64,000 bases of DNA from Salvia splendens (lineage: Eukaryota; Streptophyta; Magnoliopsida; Lamiales; Lamiaceae). Both the position numbers and the translations under genes were made by a program. Where the stretch lies: assembly GCF_004379255.2 (NCBI RefSeq), contig NC_056035.1:20481902-20545901 (forward strand). Reading direction: 5' to 3'. Under the pieces are notes generated by a model that ran no database searches, was not told where the DNA came from, and was given only the letters and a program-made list of their open reading frames with translations. Shown here piece after piece: positions 1 through 10,897 of the stretch. Position 1 is the stretch's first letter. Every line of letters starts with the position of its first letter.

Positions 1-578
1 CTTGCAATAACATCAATTATATTAAATGATTGCCCCATTTTTCTATTTTTGATCAAAATCAAGTATGCTTCCCCACATACACATCCCGAATTTATTTATT
101 TTTTGTCTGATTAAGGTGAAAAACAGTTATAGACAAAATGATAGAGTGTATTTGTTTATCTATATTTGTAGATATTATAATGTTTCTACTTATTTTAAGG
201 GATAAATGTCTGAAGTATTCTTGATTTCTCCATAAAATTACACAACACTTTCTTATTATTTTCAAAATCCTAAATCTCAATAGACTCAATCATGCATTTA
301 CGGTTCAATACTTTTTCGAATTACAATTAATGTTTTTTTAAAATTTATAATTAGACGATCAATCACTTTTTCGATATGCCCATTCGTATGATTTCTCTGT
401 CATATATTAATATTTATTTGATAATCAATTAATTAATAAATATTCATACGATTAAAATATTTTATTTGATTCATATTTATTAGAATCTATAAGTTTAAAT
501 TAAGATTTACCAGTTTTATTTATATTTAATTTTCAACATATTTTAATCTTCAATCAAATAATAATAAATAATTTAATA
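1..578. other. AT-rich intergenic DNA
   Basis: Very AT-rich sequence with frequent stops in all frames. I see no gene, RNA or recognisable repeat end here. Confidence 0.6.
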
Positions 579-747
579 CTCCCTCCGTTCCACCGTAGGA
601 GTCTCAATTTATAATTTTTGGGTGTCCCACTTTAGGAGTCCAGTAGACTCATGTTCCACTATTTTTTTTACCAATTTTCCTTCACATTTTTTTAAAATTC
701 GCGTAGAACGCAAATAATTTGATACTCCTAAAATGGGACAGATGGAG
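579..747. mobile_element. Stowaway-like MITE
   Basis: Starts CTCCCTCCGTTCC and ends GGGACAGATGGAG, which are inverted repeats of each other with a few mismatches. It is flanked on both sides by TA (577-578 and 748-749). The CTCCCTCCGT terminus with a TA duplication is typical of Stowaway (Tc1/mariner-type) MITEs in plants. It is 169 bp and non-coding. Confidence 0.8.
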
Positions 748-789
748 TACTACTTCAAGTCTTAACTAAAGTGAGTCTTAATATTTGTT

Positions 790-1316
790 TCTCATTACAA
801 CATCGCCTCGAACCGGTGGAACCGGCCCGGAAACCGGTTTTTCACTTTTTCAAAATATTTTTTTAAGATTTGTTGTTGTTAGGACTTGAACACATGACCT
901 CATCTCTAAATACCTCCTCCTTTACTACTCTACCACATGGTCATTTTGAAATATTATGAACATTAATTATCCTTATACATTAAATCTGAAATTCTTTTTC
1001 CACCGAAACTAATAATTTATTTTAATTTTATATTCTTTTAAGAAATTGTTAATTATAATATATTTCTGATATTTTAATTATATTTTTACAATCACTAATA
1101 TTTTACAATATAGGAGTTTATAATTATACATAGAGTTTAATACTAGTTTTTAATATTGTGTATTATAATTTATTATTGTATTTAAACTTAACTTCATTAA
1201 ATATTCTAATATACTAGTACAAGACTTGTTTTCTATAATAATACTATTAAATTTATAATACTATAATATTTATTGATAAAATATTTAATTAAATTTTATT
1301 ATTTACTACTAAATTA

Positions 1317-1361
<45 letters not shown>

Positions 1362-1462
1362 CAGTATTCCGGTTCAACCAATGATTCGAGCAGTGAACCG
1401 ATTGAACCAGTGAACCAGTAACGACGCCGGTTCACTTGCTGGTCCAGTTTTTAAAACATTGA
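790..1462. mobile_element. possible relic of a hAT-like repeat rich in GGTTCAACCGG
   Basis: GAACCGG/CCGGTT motifs cluster at both ends (about 808-840 and 1365-1452), around an AT-rich middle holding an AT microsatellite. The right end, read in reverse, begins CAATGTTTTAAAAACTGG, a terminus common to non-autonomous plant hAT-like repeats. I could not find a matching left terminus or target duplication, so the limits are rough. Confidence 0.35.
1320..1355. repeat. (AT)n microsatellite
   Basis: About 17 uninterrupted AT units. Confidence 0.95.
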
Positions 1463-2206
1463 CTAAAATTTTCCTATCTCCCTATCTCAAATAAAATTTC
1501 CCACAATTAACCGAGGATGAGAATTCCATTAAACAGACAAAAACTATGTTACAAACAGTCAGCATCTACTTTTGCCACCCACACTCAGCATGATAAAATG
1601 CATCATCACTTAAATCTTTCCATTTTGGAAATTTCACTCTTAAAATATCGGCTGCTTTTGGACCAAGACTTGGCCGGTAGAGCCGCTTGAGTTGGGCGGT
1701 CGCCGCCACCTACAATTTCTTCCACGGCCACTTTCATCGCTTTGATAATTACAATATACATATTTCAAGATTGCTGTAAAAGGAAAAAAAAGCTTTATCT
1801 TCCCTTGCAAGGAGAATGCATAGATCACGCACCATTTCTTCCGGATTAATAGACGTTTATTTCGCTGAAACCATGAATAAAAAATGTTAATTGCTTGGGA
1901 GTTGGCCATGAATTAAGATTCATTATTGTTTCAGATTGACTCTAGACAAACTGTAAAGGTAGTTAATAATTCATATGGTCAATTTCATAAATAAGTAGTA
2001 CCACCCCTCCATAAAAATAGTTTTTGTTTTTCGTTTTTGGCGTCGTATAAAAATAGTCATCATTCATTTTTGCTAAGTTTTTCTCTCTTATATGGCGAGT
2101 GTCATTCTCTATTAACAATACTCCAATCACTTTTTCTTTATATCACTCTCTTACTTTACCAATTTTGCATTAAAATCGGTGTCATCCCAAAGTCCCTACT
2201 TTTATA
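1463..2206. other. intergenic DNA, no feature seen
   Basis: No convincing gene. The short open frames here have no recognisable protein pattern and are probably chance. Confidence 0.5.
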
Positions 2207-2457
2207 CTCCCTCCGTCGCATAAAATATGGACAATGGGTATGGCACTGGAATTAAGACAAAATTGTTAAAGTAAGATAGAAGATGAGAATGATATAGCAA
2301 AGTAAGAGAGAGGAGGAGAACGGTAGTTAAAGAAGAGTTAGTAGAAAGTGAGACCTACATTATTTAATTGATAATAATTTTCTAAAAACAGAGTGCACAT
2401 ATTTTTGTGGGACGGATGAAACTGAAAAGTGCACATAATTTTATGGGACGAAGGGAG
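2207..2457. mobile_element. Stowaway-like MITE
   Basis: Begins CTCCCTCCGTCGC and ends GGGACGAAGGGAG, with TA on both flanks (2205-2206, 2458-2459). The subterminal GTGCACATAATTTTATGG is shared with the degenerate copy at 31891-32154, so these two belong to one subfamily. 251 bp, non-coding. Confidence 0.85.
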
Positions 2458-3283
2458 TAGTACTTATATCAAATAAGTTAAGTACTAAATTTTAATGCAT
2501 TATAAAATGGGTATTAAATTTTAGAGATATTGATCTCTAAAATCAATAACTTTGGCCGAATTTTGGTGTTTTCTATGAATTTGAAAATTAGTCTAAAGTA
2601 TCATAAACTTTACATTCCCATCTAGGGTTGGGTTAGAAGTCTACTTAGAGTTGTCAACTGGGCCGGCCAGCCCGGCTCGACTCGGCTTAGGCCCGGCCCA
2701 CTAGTGAACGAAGCGGACCGGGCTGGGCTCATTAGTTGAGATGGGCGTCAATTGGACCATTTTGTAAACCCATGCCCGACCTAGGCCCAGGACCATAAGA
2801 AGCTCAGTCTAGGTCCGGCCCAGGCCTGGGCCCATCAATGGCCCACTTTCTATAATTAGTTTTTTTAATGTAATTAGGTGATTAATCACTAATAATACTA
2901 TATTTCTCTATTTATGCATGCATCTTGTGCACAAGACATGTTAATTTTGTCTATATCATTCTAATTTTTAGGATGTCTCCGAATGGACTCAAATAGTAAT
3001 AGTTTAATATCAACATAAGTTTCCAATCAAATCATGAATGCATCTTTCAGTCTTGACTACATCTCATTTTTTAACAATTTATCCAAAATGTATAAAAGAT
3101 GGTTCTGAAGTTTCCAACCAAATCATGAATGCAAGATGATGGGTTTTTAACAATGAAACTCCATATTTGGGGTTACACTTTTTACGAACGTTTTTTTTTA
3201 ATTTCCTGAAATTGTATTCGAATGTCAATATTTTATTTTATTTTGAAAATATGGAAAAAGTTTATAATTTATCTCTAGAAACA
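2458..3283. other. intergenic DNA with a GC-rich island
   Basis: Mostly AT-rich and featureless. At about 2650-2850 lies a GC-rich island of repeated GGGCC/GGCCC words, probably a decayed DNA-transposon end. No ends or duplication could be defined. Confidence 0.4.
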
Positions 3284-3446
3284 ATAATCTTCTTTGTTCC
3301 ATTTTCAGAATGGCATGTTTGAGCAAAAATTACACAAATCCAAAATCTCAACAAATTATCCAAAGTTTCCCTTCCTATCTACCTAACTCATCAGGGATTT
3401 CACAAGCCAACCACTCTACTTCCACATATCCCAGGCATTCAAAGTT
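3284..3446 (+). repeat. direct repeat, copy 1
   Basis: About 160 bp, roughly 85-90% identical by eye to 4455-4612 in the same orientation. Shared words include CAAAGTTTCCCTTCCTATCT. The two copies are about 1.17 kb apart. Confidence 0.8.
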
Positions 3447-4454
3447 ATACGATCCATAGCCCAGATGCATCGATTGTAATTCAAAAAAAATATCAAATAT
3501 AAAGCAATTATAGTTTTAGACACGATAAAAAAATGACATACTTGTTCCTTATTTAGTATAATCACCCAATCATCTTTATGTTTCGTTGATCCCATAAACT
3601 TTTTGTTTTTTGAAGTGAACACATTTCAACTTTGCCTCGCACTTCCATACGCTCAAACCAAACTCGAATCTCATCGATCACATAGCAATTGTTATAGAAA
3701 ATTATCCTCTATAAATTTCAGGATAACAATTTGGTCTGCTGATAGGAACTCCGACGTAGAGCCGACGCAAAGGGACCCTTAGCATGACACATTGGACGTT
3801 CGACGTCTCAACCATGCAACCGAACCACCAAAGGTCAAGCAAAGATGAGAGGACGAGCTGCAAGTGCCGTGCAGAGCAAGAAAGACCGTCCGAAACGTGT
3901 GACATCAAGACCCGCACATTTCAAGGACTTCACGCCTCATTAGAGATTACAATGGATCTTTTCCTTATTTTATTTTATTGCTGCATATCTTAATTTCCAT
4001 ATTTTGAACGATTTTGTTTAGTTTAGAATTGATAAATATTTTCAGGTTTTCTTCTTGATTCTTTCCCAAATCGTAGAGTCGAATCAAACAGGGTTCGAAC
4101 TCTATATATAGAGTTCACTAGAGAGTCAAAAAATAATCAGAGAATTAAGAAATAAAAACATCTTTTTCTCAAAACCCTAGTTCGTAACAAACCCTAGCGC
4201 AACTTGGTTTCATCTTAGTCATAAAAAACAGGTGCTCCGTTCTCGGATAGGCTCTCAACGCCTATTATCTGCCAATCTCAGAATCAATCGAGATATCTTC
4301 CACTCTACCAAATACACGCACATTCCACCGGAATGGGAATACCTACTAGTATTGTCAAAGCTAGACAACGCCAAAGCACTCACTTCAAGGCGGTGAGCAC
4401 GCTGTTCAAATCGAAAGTGTTATATTTTGGTATTGTAAATCCATGCTCAAACTT
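3447..4454. other. segment between two direct repeats, unidentified
   Basis: Non-coding as far as I can tell. It contains a TATATATA-like box near 4104-4112, followed by sequence resembling a plant leader (AAAACCCTAG at about 4170). This could be the remains of an LTR or small retroelement, but I found no primer-binding site or protein pattern. Confidence 0.3.
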
Positions 4455-4612
4455 ATAATCTTCTTTGTTCCATTTCCAGAAGGGCAAATGTTTGAGTAAA
4501 AATTACACAAATCCAAAACCTCAACAAACTATCCAAAGTTTCCCTTCCTATCTTCCTAAAAATTTCACAAGCCAACCGCCCGCATCCATATATCCCTAAG
4601 AATTTCAAAGTT
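4455..4612 (+). repeat. direct repeat, copy 2
   Basis: Second copy of the repeat at 3284-3446, with small indels and about 10-15% substitutions by eye. Confidence 0.8.
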
Positions 4613-4647
4613 TCACAAGCCAACCTCTTATTTTGTCGGTGTGTGAT

Positions 4648-4713
4648 GACCTTAAATCAACAAAATAAGTAAACAAATGTGACCTTAAATCAACAAAATA
4701 AGTAAACAAATGT
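4648..4713 (+). repeat. 33-bp perfect tandem duplication
   Basis: A 33-bp unit beginning GACCTTAAATCAAC is present twice head to tail without a mismatch (4648-4680, 4681-4713). Perfect identity suggests a recent slippage duplication. Confidence 0.95.
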
Positions 4714-4944
4714 GACACATACTTTTATGCAGCACAAGATCTGCGTACAAAAATTTAATTTTCGTAGATAAGGGTCGTGCCAAAAGATTAGGTCATTTAG
4801 AGTATCCACAATAGGGCGCCGCAGGGCGCAGCGGTGGAGGGGGGTGTGGAAAGGCAAGCGTACTTGGCGCCCTCCCTAGCGCCGCGGCGCGGGAAACATT
4901 TTTTATTTATTTTTATTTTTTTCAGTTTTTTTATATAAATACTA

Positions 4945-5208
4945 CTCCTTCCGTCCCGACTAAGATGACACATTTGAAAATAGGTACGAGATTTTAGGAG
5001 TTGTTAGTTAATGTGTTTAATTGAAGAGAGAAAAAGTAGGTGTAAGTATTAAATAGAGAGAGAAAGAGAGTAGAATATTAAATTGGGAAGATCAAAAGTG
5101 GTTGAGTGTATTAATTGGATAGAGAAAGTTGCCAAAAATAGAAATGTGTCATCTTATTTGGGACAAACTAAAAAGAAAAATGTGTCATCTTAAGTGGGAC
5201 GGAGGGAG
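4945..5208. mobile_element. Stowaway-like MITE nested in the Harbinger element
   Basis: Starts CTCCTTCCGTCCCGAC and ends GTGGGACGGAGGGAG, with TA after the right end and an imperfect TA before the left. Both sides carry the internal AAGATGACACAT / ATGTGTCATCTT inverted repeat. 264 bp, non-coding, same family as 18438-18689 and 19218-19483. Confidence 0.85.
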
Positions 5209-5497
5209 TACATATTACTCATTTTCACCGCACACACATTTTACACCCTAATTTTCACTCTCTACATTTTTATTGTCTCAATATGCAAGGCGAAGATGGT
5301 GATTCCCCAGCTACAGAGACTCGGGATTCGACAATTGTACACCTTCCTTGCCGTGGAGATCGAGTCTCCCTCCATCCCAGTCGTGGGGTCCGACATCGCC
5401 GCCATGACAACAGACACCCCAATTTTGGGGTCAGTCCTCCTCTCATCAGAGGAACGTTGGTCGTCCCCAATCGGCGTTCGGGGATTACCGACCCAGC

Positions 5498-6480
5498 ATG
5501 GACGCGATCAACTATCCGTGTGCTGATACCCCTTCTCACAACTTCCAACCTACCCAATCTCCTGTGTCTGATTTTGATAAATTCACATTGGAGCAGATGA
5601 TGGGCATGAGTCCGGGCCTACCGGAGACCCAGACATCCGGACGTGTGGAGGCGAGGAGAGGAGGCGGCGGTGGCGGAGGCGGTGGGAGACGAGGCAGCGG
5701 CGGCGGCGGAAGTGAGGAGGCTTGCGGCGGCAGCGAGGGCGGCGGTCGACGGCCGTCCACGTACTACTCCACAACGGAGTCCGTTGCTATTGCCATGGCC
5801 TGGGACGTGATCACGTCGGATGCCGCAGTTGGCACGGATCAGACCGACCTAAGCTTCTGGAGGCGCGTCCTGGTAGTGTACAACGGATTCAAGCCGCTAC
5901 ATAGCGCCCCGCGTAAACCCGAACAGATCCGGAAAAAGTGGTCGAGGATCTCTAAAGTTGTCAAGAGGTTCACGGGCATATACGAGAACAACCTCCGCAC
6001 AGCTGAGAGCGGCCGCAACGAATCTGACATAAAGGCATTGTCATTAGAGATGTACAATACTGAAGGGTACCCCAAGTTTAGCTATTGGGAAGAATTCCTA
6101 GTTTTGCAGGACTGCCCGAAATTCAGGGCCATCTGCGAGGAAGAGCGTGCTCCTGGTCCAAAGCGGACAAGATATGGCGTCGCCGGAACTACAACAGTAG
6201 TAGCAGCTCACGTACCATCTACCTCAACGACGATGTTTCGGAGGAGCCCCCCTCCACACTCTCTAGGCGCCCACGTCCCCAGGGCCAACAATCCACTATC
6301 CGAGACGCTAGAGCCGCCTCCCACCTCTCTGCGGCCGCGTCTGGATCGCACACAAGGATGGCCACCGCTACCCCGGTCTCGGTGTTGAACAGGAATCTTG
6401 AGGTGCAGATGATGAAGCAACTTCAAGAGAAGGCCGAGCGTACGAGACCGCGACCGACCCGGTCACCTAGGGGGTGTACT
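5498..6480 (+). pseudogene. Myb/SANT-like transposon protein, frameshifted and split
   Basis: One open frame runs 5498-6388. Residues 80-205 resemble the Myb/SANT-like domain of plant Harbinger accessory proteins, often misannotated as glutathione S-transferase T3-like: a GTDQTDLSFWRRV block, then RKKWSRISKVV, then an acidic-aromatic stretch around WEEFL. In known family members this protein binds DNA and assists the transposase. Near 6190-6215 the family-like reading moves to another frame (LNDDVSEEPPS, then LEVQMMKQLQEKAE up to 6480). The coding region is then cut by the hAT element, and a plausible C-terminal tail continues at 7105-7185 in yet another frame. A Gly-rich run occupies residues 55-75. 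The gene is therefore broken at least twice. The start is uncertain, since upstream frames from 5283 are open. Confidence 0.7.
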
Positions 6481-7095
6481 TAGGGGTGGGTAGGTACGGT
6501 ATACCTTACCGAAACCACCATACCGTATACCTTACCGTAAATACGGTATGCGAAAAAATCATACCTTTACCTTACCAAAGTTTTCGGTATACCGAACTTC
6601 GGTATACCTTATTTTCGGTATGACGAATTTCCTTACCGATACCGTACCTCATTTTCGGTATACCTTACCGAAGTTCGGTATACCTGACTTTCAACATCAA
6701 TTAAAATAGAAAATTAAAGTTTTTAGAATATTATTTATATTTTATAATTTTAAAAATAAATTAAATATAATTTATTCATAATTATATTTATATTTCACAA
6801 TAGATTTTATAATTTAAAAATATATAAAATATATTTTATATATAATTTTGCTTATATTTTTGTGGTATATACCTTAGTTTACGGTATATACCTTAATTTA
6901 CGGTATATACCGAATTTCGGTATGGAGCGGTATACCGCGGTATTTGAAAATCCATACCGTTACCTTACCGAAATTTTTCGATAAGGTATCATACCGTACC
7001 GAAAGTCACGGTATACCAAAAATTCGGTATATTCGATATTTTTTCGGTACGATAAGGCCGGTATTTCGGTATTTCGGTATTTTTCCCCAGCCCTA
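6481..7095. mobile_element. hAT-type non-autonomous element, rich in CGGTATACCG
   Basis: Ends TAGGGGTGGG and CCCAGCCCTA are near-perfect inverted repeats. The element is flanked by a perfect 8-bp duplication GGTGTACT (6473-6480 and 7096-7103), as expected of the hAT superfamily. The interior has no gene but is packed with GGTATACC and TTACCGAA words on both strands, so it can fold extensively. It interrupts the Myb-like gene. Confidence 0.88.
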
Positions 7096-7477
7096 GGTGT
7101 ACTTCGAGCTCATGTAGAGGCTCAGGAAGCATATAGGGCGGCGGAGGCGGAGGCGGCGGCGGCGACGGTGAAGAAGAAGAAATGAAGGATTCCGATGACG
7201 CCACCGAGTAGGCGATGACGGTGTTATTTTTATGTTTTTTTTATAAAATTTTCGTTGTATAATTTTCCCGTATCTATAATACAACGAAGATTTGATTTTA
7301 ATTTTTTTTAATTAAATTATGCATTTTTTTATAATTATTATAGTCTGATAATTTTTATTCTAATTGAATTAAAATATACCAACAATTGATAAAACTCTGG
7401 ATAAGTTTTCTTTGTGGCTGTGGACAAGAATTTATGATTTTGCTTTGGGCTTGGCCAAACTATTGTGGAGTCTCTTA

Positions 7478-7989
7478 CACCATAGCTGGACAGTTTTGGC
7501 GGCCCAAATAATCATTACTCATCCATTAAAAACACCGAATTCTCCACCCAAACAATCAAACTGAATTTTCAGCATGAATGATGAATAATTCTATTGAATT
7601 GAATGACACACAAGTATGCTAATTAACTACTTGTTCTGGAATTTTTCAATAATCATCCAGTTCCTTGTCTCTGTCACCTCACTTATTACACTTTGGACAA
7701 ATACACGTACAATAATATGCATACTATTGGATATTATAACTCATTGTTTTTCTATTTGATGAATCACAATTAATTGGTACGACACCTCATCCTTCTAATA
7801 CTAACAGACTAGGAGGTTTGAGTCAGAAAGAAGACAAGTAATTTATTATTTGATTCTATGAAAAAACCAGCAATTTTTATACTAAGACTTTTTTAACCAA
7901 AAGGAATAAAGAGACTACGAAATAGTACTACTAAATTTTGATCTGAATTGCATCATCTCAACCCATTTAGGTACAAATGTCCGTATGCA
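7478..7989. other. 3' flank of the MYB-CC gene
   Basis: Non-coding, AT-rich sequence between the Harbinger right end and the stop codon of the MYB-CC gene. It probably holds that gene's 3' UTR on the minus strand. TTTATT at about 7842 would read AATAAA on the transcript, but the polyadenylation site is not proven. Confidence 0.5.
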
Positions 7990-9707
7990 TTAGCACCATG
8001 TGAACCCGTTCAAATTCAACTGCTTACAGCTTGAGCCCGCGTCGTCCGTGTTGAGATCCAGTTTGCTCGTAAACAACGGCAACTGCATCTGATTCGACGT
8101 CGTATTATTCATCTTCTCCATTTTCATCAGATCATCTGCTTCAGCTCCAATCCCAATCGACAGATTGTCAAACATTCCGCCATCATTCCATCTCTGCTTC
8201 ATGCAGGCTGAATCACTGTTGCCGTTGTTGTTGTCCTTGCGCGGCTGTCTGAAGCCGACGAGACTATTGTACGACTCCTGGTCCCTGAGAGTGGACGACG
8301 AGGTCAAGCAGCTGTCGATGGAGCAATCCGCTGGGTGCAGGCACAGGCCTGATAGATGTGGGAATGCAGCATTCAAACATTGCGTGGAGACCTTCGACGC
8401 CAGATCGGATAGCTGGACCTTAGCTGCCTCGAGCCCGATGGTTCCCATGTTTTGGCCCCCGAGGGTCTCCTGCGCCTTCTCTAGCACAGACTGCAGATAT
8501 TTACCCTGAGCCTCGATCCTCAGCTGCAAATGCCGCTGCACCTGTATTATGCAGTGCTGTTTTGTGAGTTAATGAACAAACATTAAAATAACAGAGAGGA
8601 AAAAGTAGAAACGGTATTGTTTCCATTTTTAGGAAACGATTCATTTTTAATGGGACAATCCGAAAAGGAAAACGTGTTTTGTTGTGACAGAATAGAGCAA
8701 TTGTGTAATCGAGACAAACAGAAACGTAAAGAGACACAGAATTTACATGGTTCACCAACGTTGTGTTGACTACGTCCACGCGCAGGAAACGAAGAACATA
8801 TTGTATTCAGATTGTTTTCATATTACAAAGTTGTGTGCCCTACTTCTATATAAATAGACACAGATGACGGGCAAGGCCCAATATAACAATTAGGGAATAA
8901 AACAGAAACATAGCACAGCGAGACCCCCGGCAAACTATACATATTCAAGGCATACTAACATGTTTACCTCGAGCTGTTCGTGTATCCTTCTTTGCACTTG
9001 AATCTGCATTTCTATGGCTTCGCCTAAGTGCGTGTTTCTGTTGAAATAAAACAGGATATGTAAGTGGTTAGATAGTTATGGTTATGTACTGAGCAGTTGA
9101 TGAAAACATTATCTGTTTCTCATACTTGTTTGTCTGGTTTACTGTGTTTGGGATGTTGGTTTGTGATCCGGTTTCCGGCGGCATGGCTTCAACAAGAGGT
9201 TGTTTAAGTAAGTGTGTGACATGTCAACAAAACTTAACTTCCACAAATTATAAGATGTCTTACAATGCTTGTATGCCTGCCCATTAATGTTTTTACCCAG
9301 CCTGTATTTCTGCAGCAAAAAAAATTGGCAATTGAGGTTTTATTTTTATAGTACTACATGTTTTTGACTAATTTTGATTGGGAAATGTTTACCTGAAGGT
9401 GACTCTTCAAGTGGTATAAAGTGAGGCCTTGAATTCCCATAAGTTTCAAAACTGATTTTGGAGTGGCTTCTGCATTGATCAAGTAGTATAAGTAATGAAT
9501 GATTTGATGGTTGTGATGATGGTTGAGAATTGGGATGTTCTTACTCTCTGCTCCGCCGAGCTGGTTGACTGCTTCGATGAAGCGTTCGTGCAGGTCCGGA
9601 GTCCACTTCAGCCTCGGCTTAGCATCCGTGGAGAGAACTAGCGTTGAATCCTCGTATTCCGGCATTCTTGTTGAAGCTTGAATGCTCTTCCCTTGCTGAT
9701 GATACAT
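7990..9707 (-). CDS. MYB-CC (GARP) transcription factor, PHR1-LIKE 2/3 type, six exons
   Basis: Nuclear DNA-binding factor. Arabidopsis relatives PHL2 and PHL3 activate phosphate-starvation genes. I place coding exons at 9545-9707, 9393-9469, 9264-9309, 9126-9186, 8968-9037 and 7990-8541. All junctions are GT-AG, and together they give 322 residues with no stop. Residues 30-85 form the GARP/Myb-like helix-turn-helix ([14 protein letters not shown], then [15 protein letters not shown]). Residues about 115-166 form the MYB-CC coiled coil ([20 protein letters not shown]), used for dimerisation in this family. The C-terminal half is Asn/Ser-rich and ends LNLNGFTWC. The start ATG opens [10 protein letters not shown], matching PHL2/3 N-termini. 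Introns are 75-88 bp except the last (8542-8967, 426 bp). Exons 3 and 4 are short and rest on splice-site logic and family similarity. The gene looks intact. Confidence 0.93.
8542..8967 (-). other. intron 5 of the MYB-CC gene, possibly with an inserted repeat
   Basis: The longest intron of the gene. On the plus strand about 8720-8890 it holds ACATGGTTCACCAACG and CTACGTCCACGCG, words I associate with short plant LTR-type repeats. The rest of the gene has introns under 90 bp, so an old insertion is plausible but unproven. Confidence 0.35.
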
Positions 9708-10897
9708 TCCTGCTTACAATTTAGGCCGAATGTTGCTACTATGTCTTCTTAATATAAACATATGAAGAGAGGGGATGGAATCTTGAACAGGGCCAGAGAG
9801 AGAAGATTCAATTCCAATTCTCCGACAGCTGCTCTTCACAATGTGGCTTTGTTGAAAATTTTAACACCTTACAAATAGGTGCAGGAATAGATCCCACACT
9901 CATACATTTTTCTGTGATTATGCGAATTGTATTCCTGGAATTAATTGGTGGAATAATATTTATTCCCTTCCCCTCTTTGATGTGGAATTTGGATTGGAGG
10001 AATTTACTTACTACTATCTTATGATATTAGTATTATGTTGTCAACCAAACAAGTTCAATTTTGACTGAAGCATCAATGCTAATCTTGATAGTATTGGAAA
10101 ACCAAACCTCAGTAAATAAAGTGATGAATCATCTCATTTACTTGAATTGTGGAGGGGGTGGGATCAATGGTATCTATTCTCTTGAAACATAATTGATGCT
10201 TCATTTTTAAAGCATAGCACAATTTTATGGGGACCCCTCAAAAAAAAAAAAAGAAACACCTAGAGAGAAGTGTGATCATTAGTAAATGGCATGGGAACAA
10301 GGTAAATCACATCTTTTTACATGACTAATTAGGTCCATCCCATTATCCCAAGGGTGCATCTATACCATGATGTTGATTATGAGTTATGGTATTAATCAAT
10401 CTAACTCAATGCAATAATTAAGAAACTAGGAGATGGTGACAATGCCCAATATTAGTAATGTCTAATATTGCTAAAAGCCATAAATCTGGCTAAGTAATTA
10501 TGTACCATCTGATCATGCAAAAGGAAATGATATTCTGAGCATTAGGAAAGATCATTTGATTCTGATATGTTTGCATATTTTATTCAGTTTGGAGGAATCT
10601 ATGAAAGAACTTTTACTTAAAAGCATAAATTCCTCAACAGTTTTTGGCTGGCATGTGGATAGAAATCACATTATCATGGCACCAATATATGTGTCGACAC
10701 ATACAAAATTAAATTTGAAATTTATCATGTTTAGCTCGAGAATCTAATCTACTCGTGCTCATTGAATTAAATACAAAAAACAACCTACTTCATCTCATGA
10801 TTACATATTTTCCCTTTTTTTTTAAAGAGAGTGTTTATATTCTTGTAAAATGTCATTCCTTCGTTTTATTTCTCATACAAGATTAGTACAATATTTT
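9708..10897. other. 5' UTR and upstream region of the MYB-CC gene
   Basis: Non-coding. The first part (9708 to about 9850, read on minus) should hold the 5' UTR and core promoter. A TTTATATT stretch near 9750-9760 could serve as a TATA-like box. The remainder is AT-rich with no recognisable gene. Confidence 0.45.

Larger units (their letters stand above)
4800..7474 (+). mobile_element. PIF/Harbinger-type DNA transposon lacking a transposase
   Basis: The left end GAGTATCCACAATAG (4800-4814) matches the reverse complement of the right end (7460-7474) at 13 of 15 bases. A TTA triplet flanks both sides (4797-4799, 7475-7477). A 3-bp TWA-type duplication and this terminus are typical of PIF/Harbinger (Pong-like) elements. 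Inside is a GC-rich subterminal region, then a Myb/SANT-like gene, the usual second gene of this superfamily. No DDE transposase frame is present. A Stowaway-like MITE (4945-5208) and a hAT-type element (6481-7095) are nested inside. Without the nested elements it is about 1.8 kb. Confidence 0.8.

Noticed and set aside
1120..1146. AATACTAGT resembling a Helitron 3' end
   Set aside because: No GC-rich hairpin precedes it.
5536..5760. Pro/Arg-rich minus-strand frames
   Set aside because: Antisense reading of the Gly-rich GGC repeat in the Myb-like gene.
8165..8509. 114-residue plus-strand frame
   Set aside because: Antisense shadow of the last exon of the MYB-CC gene.
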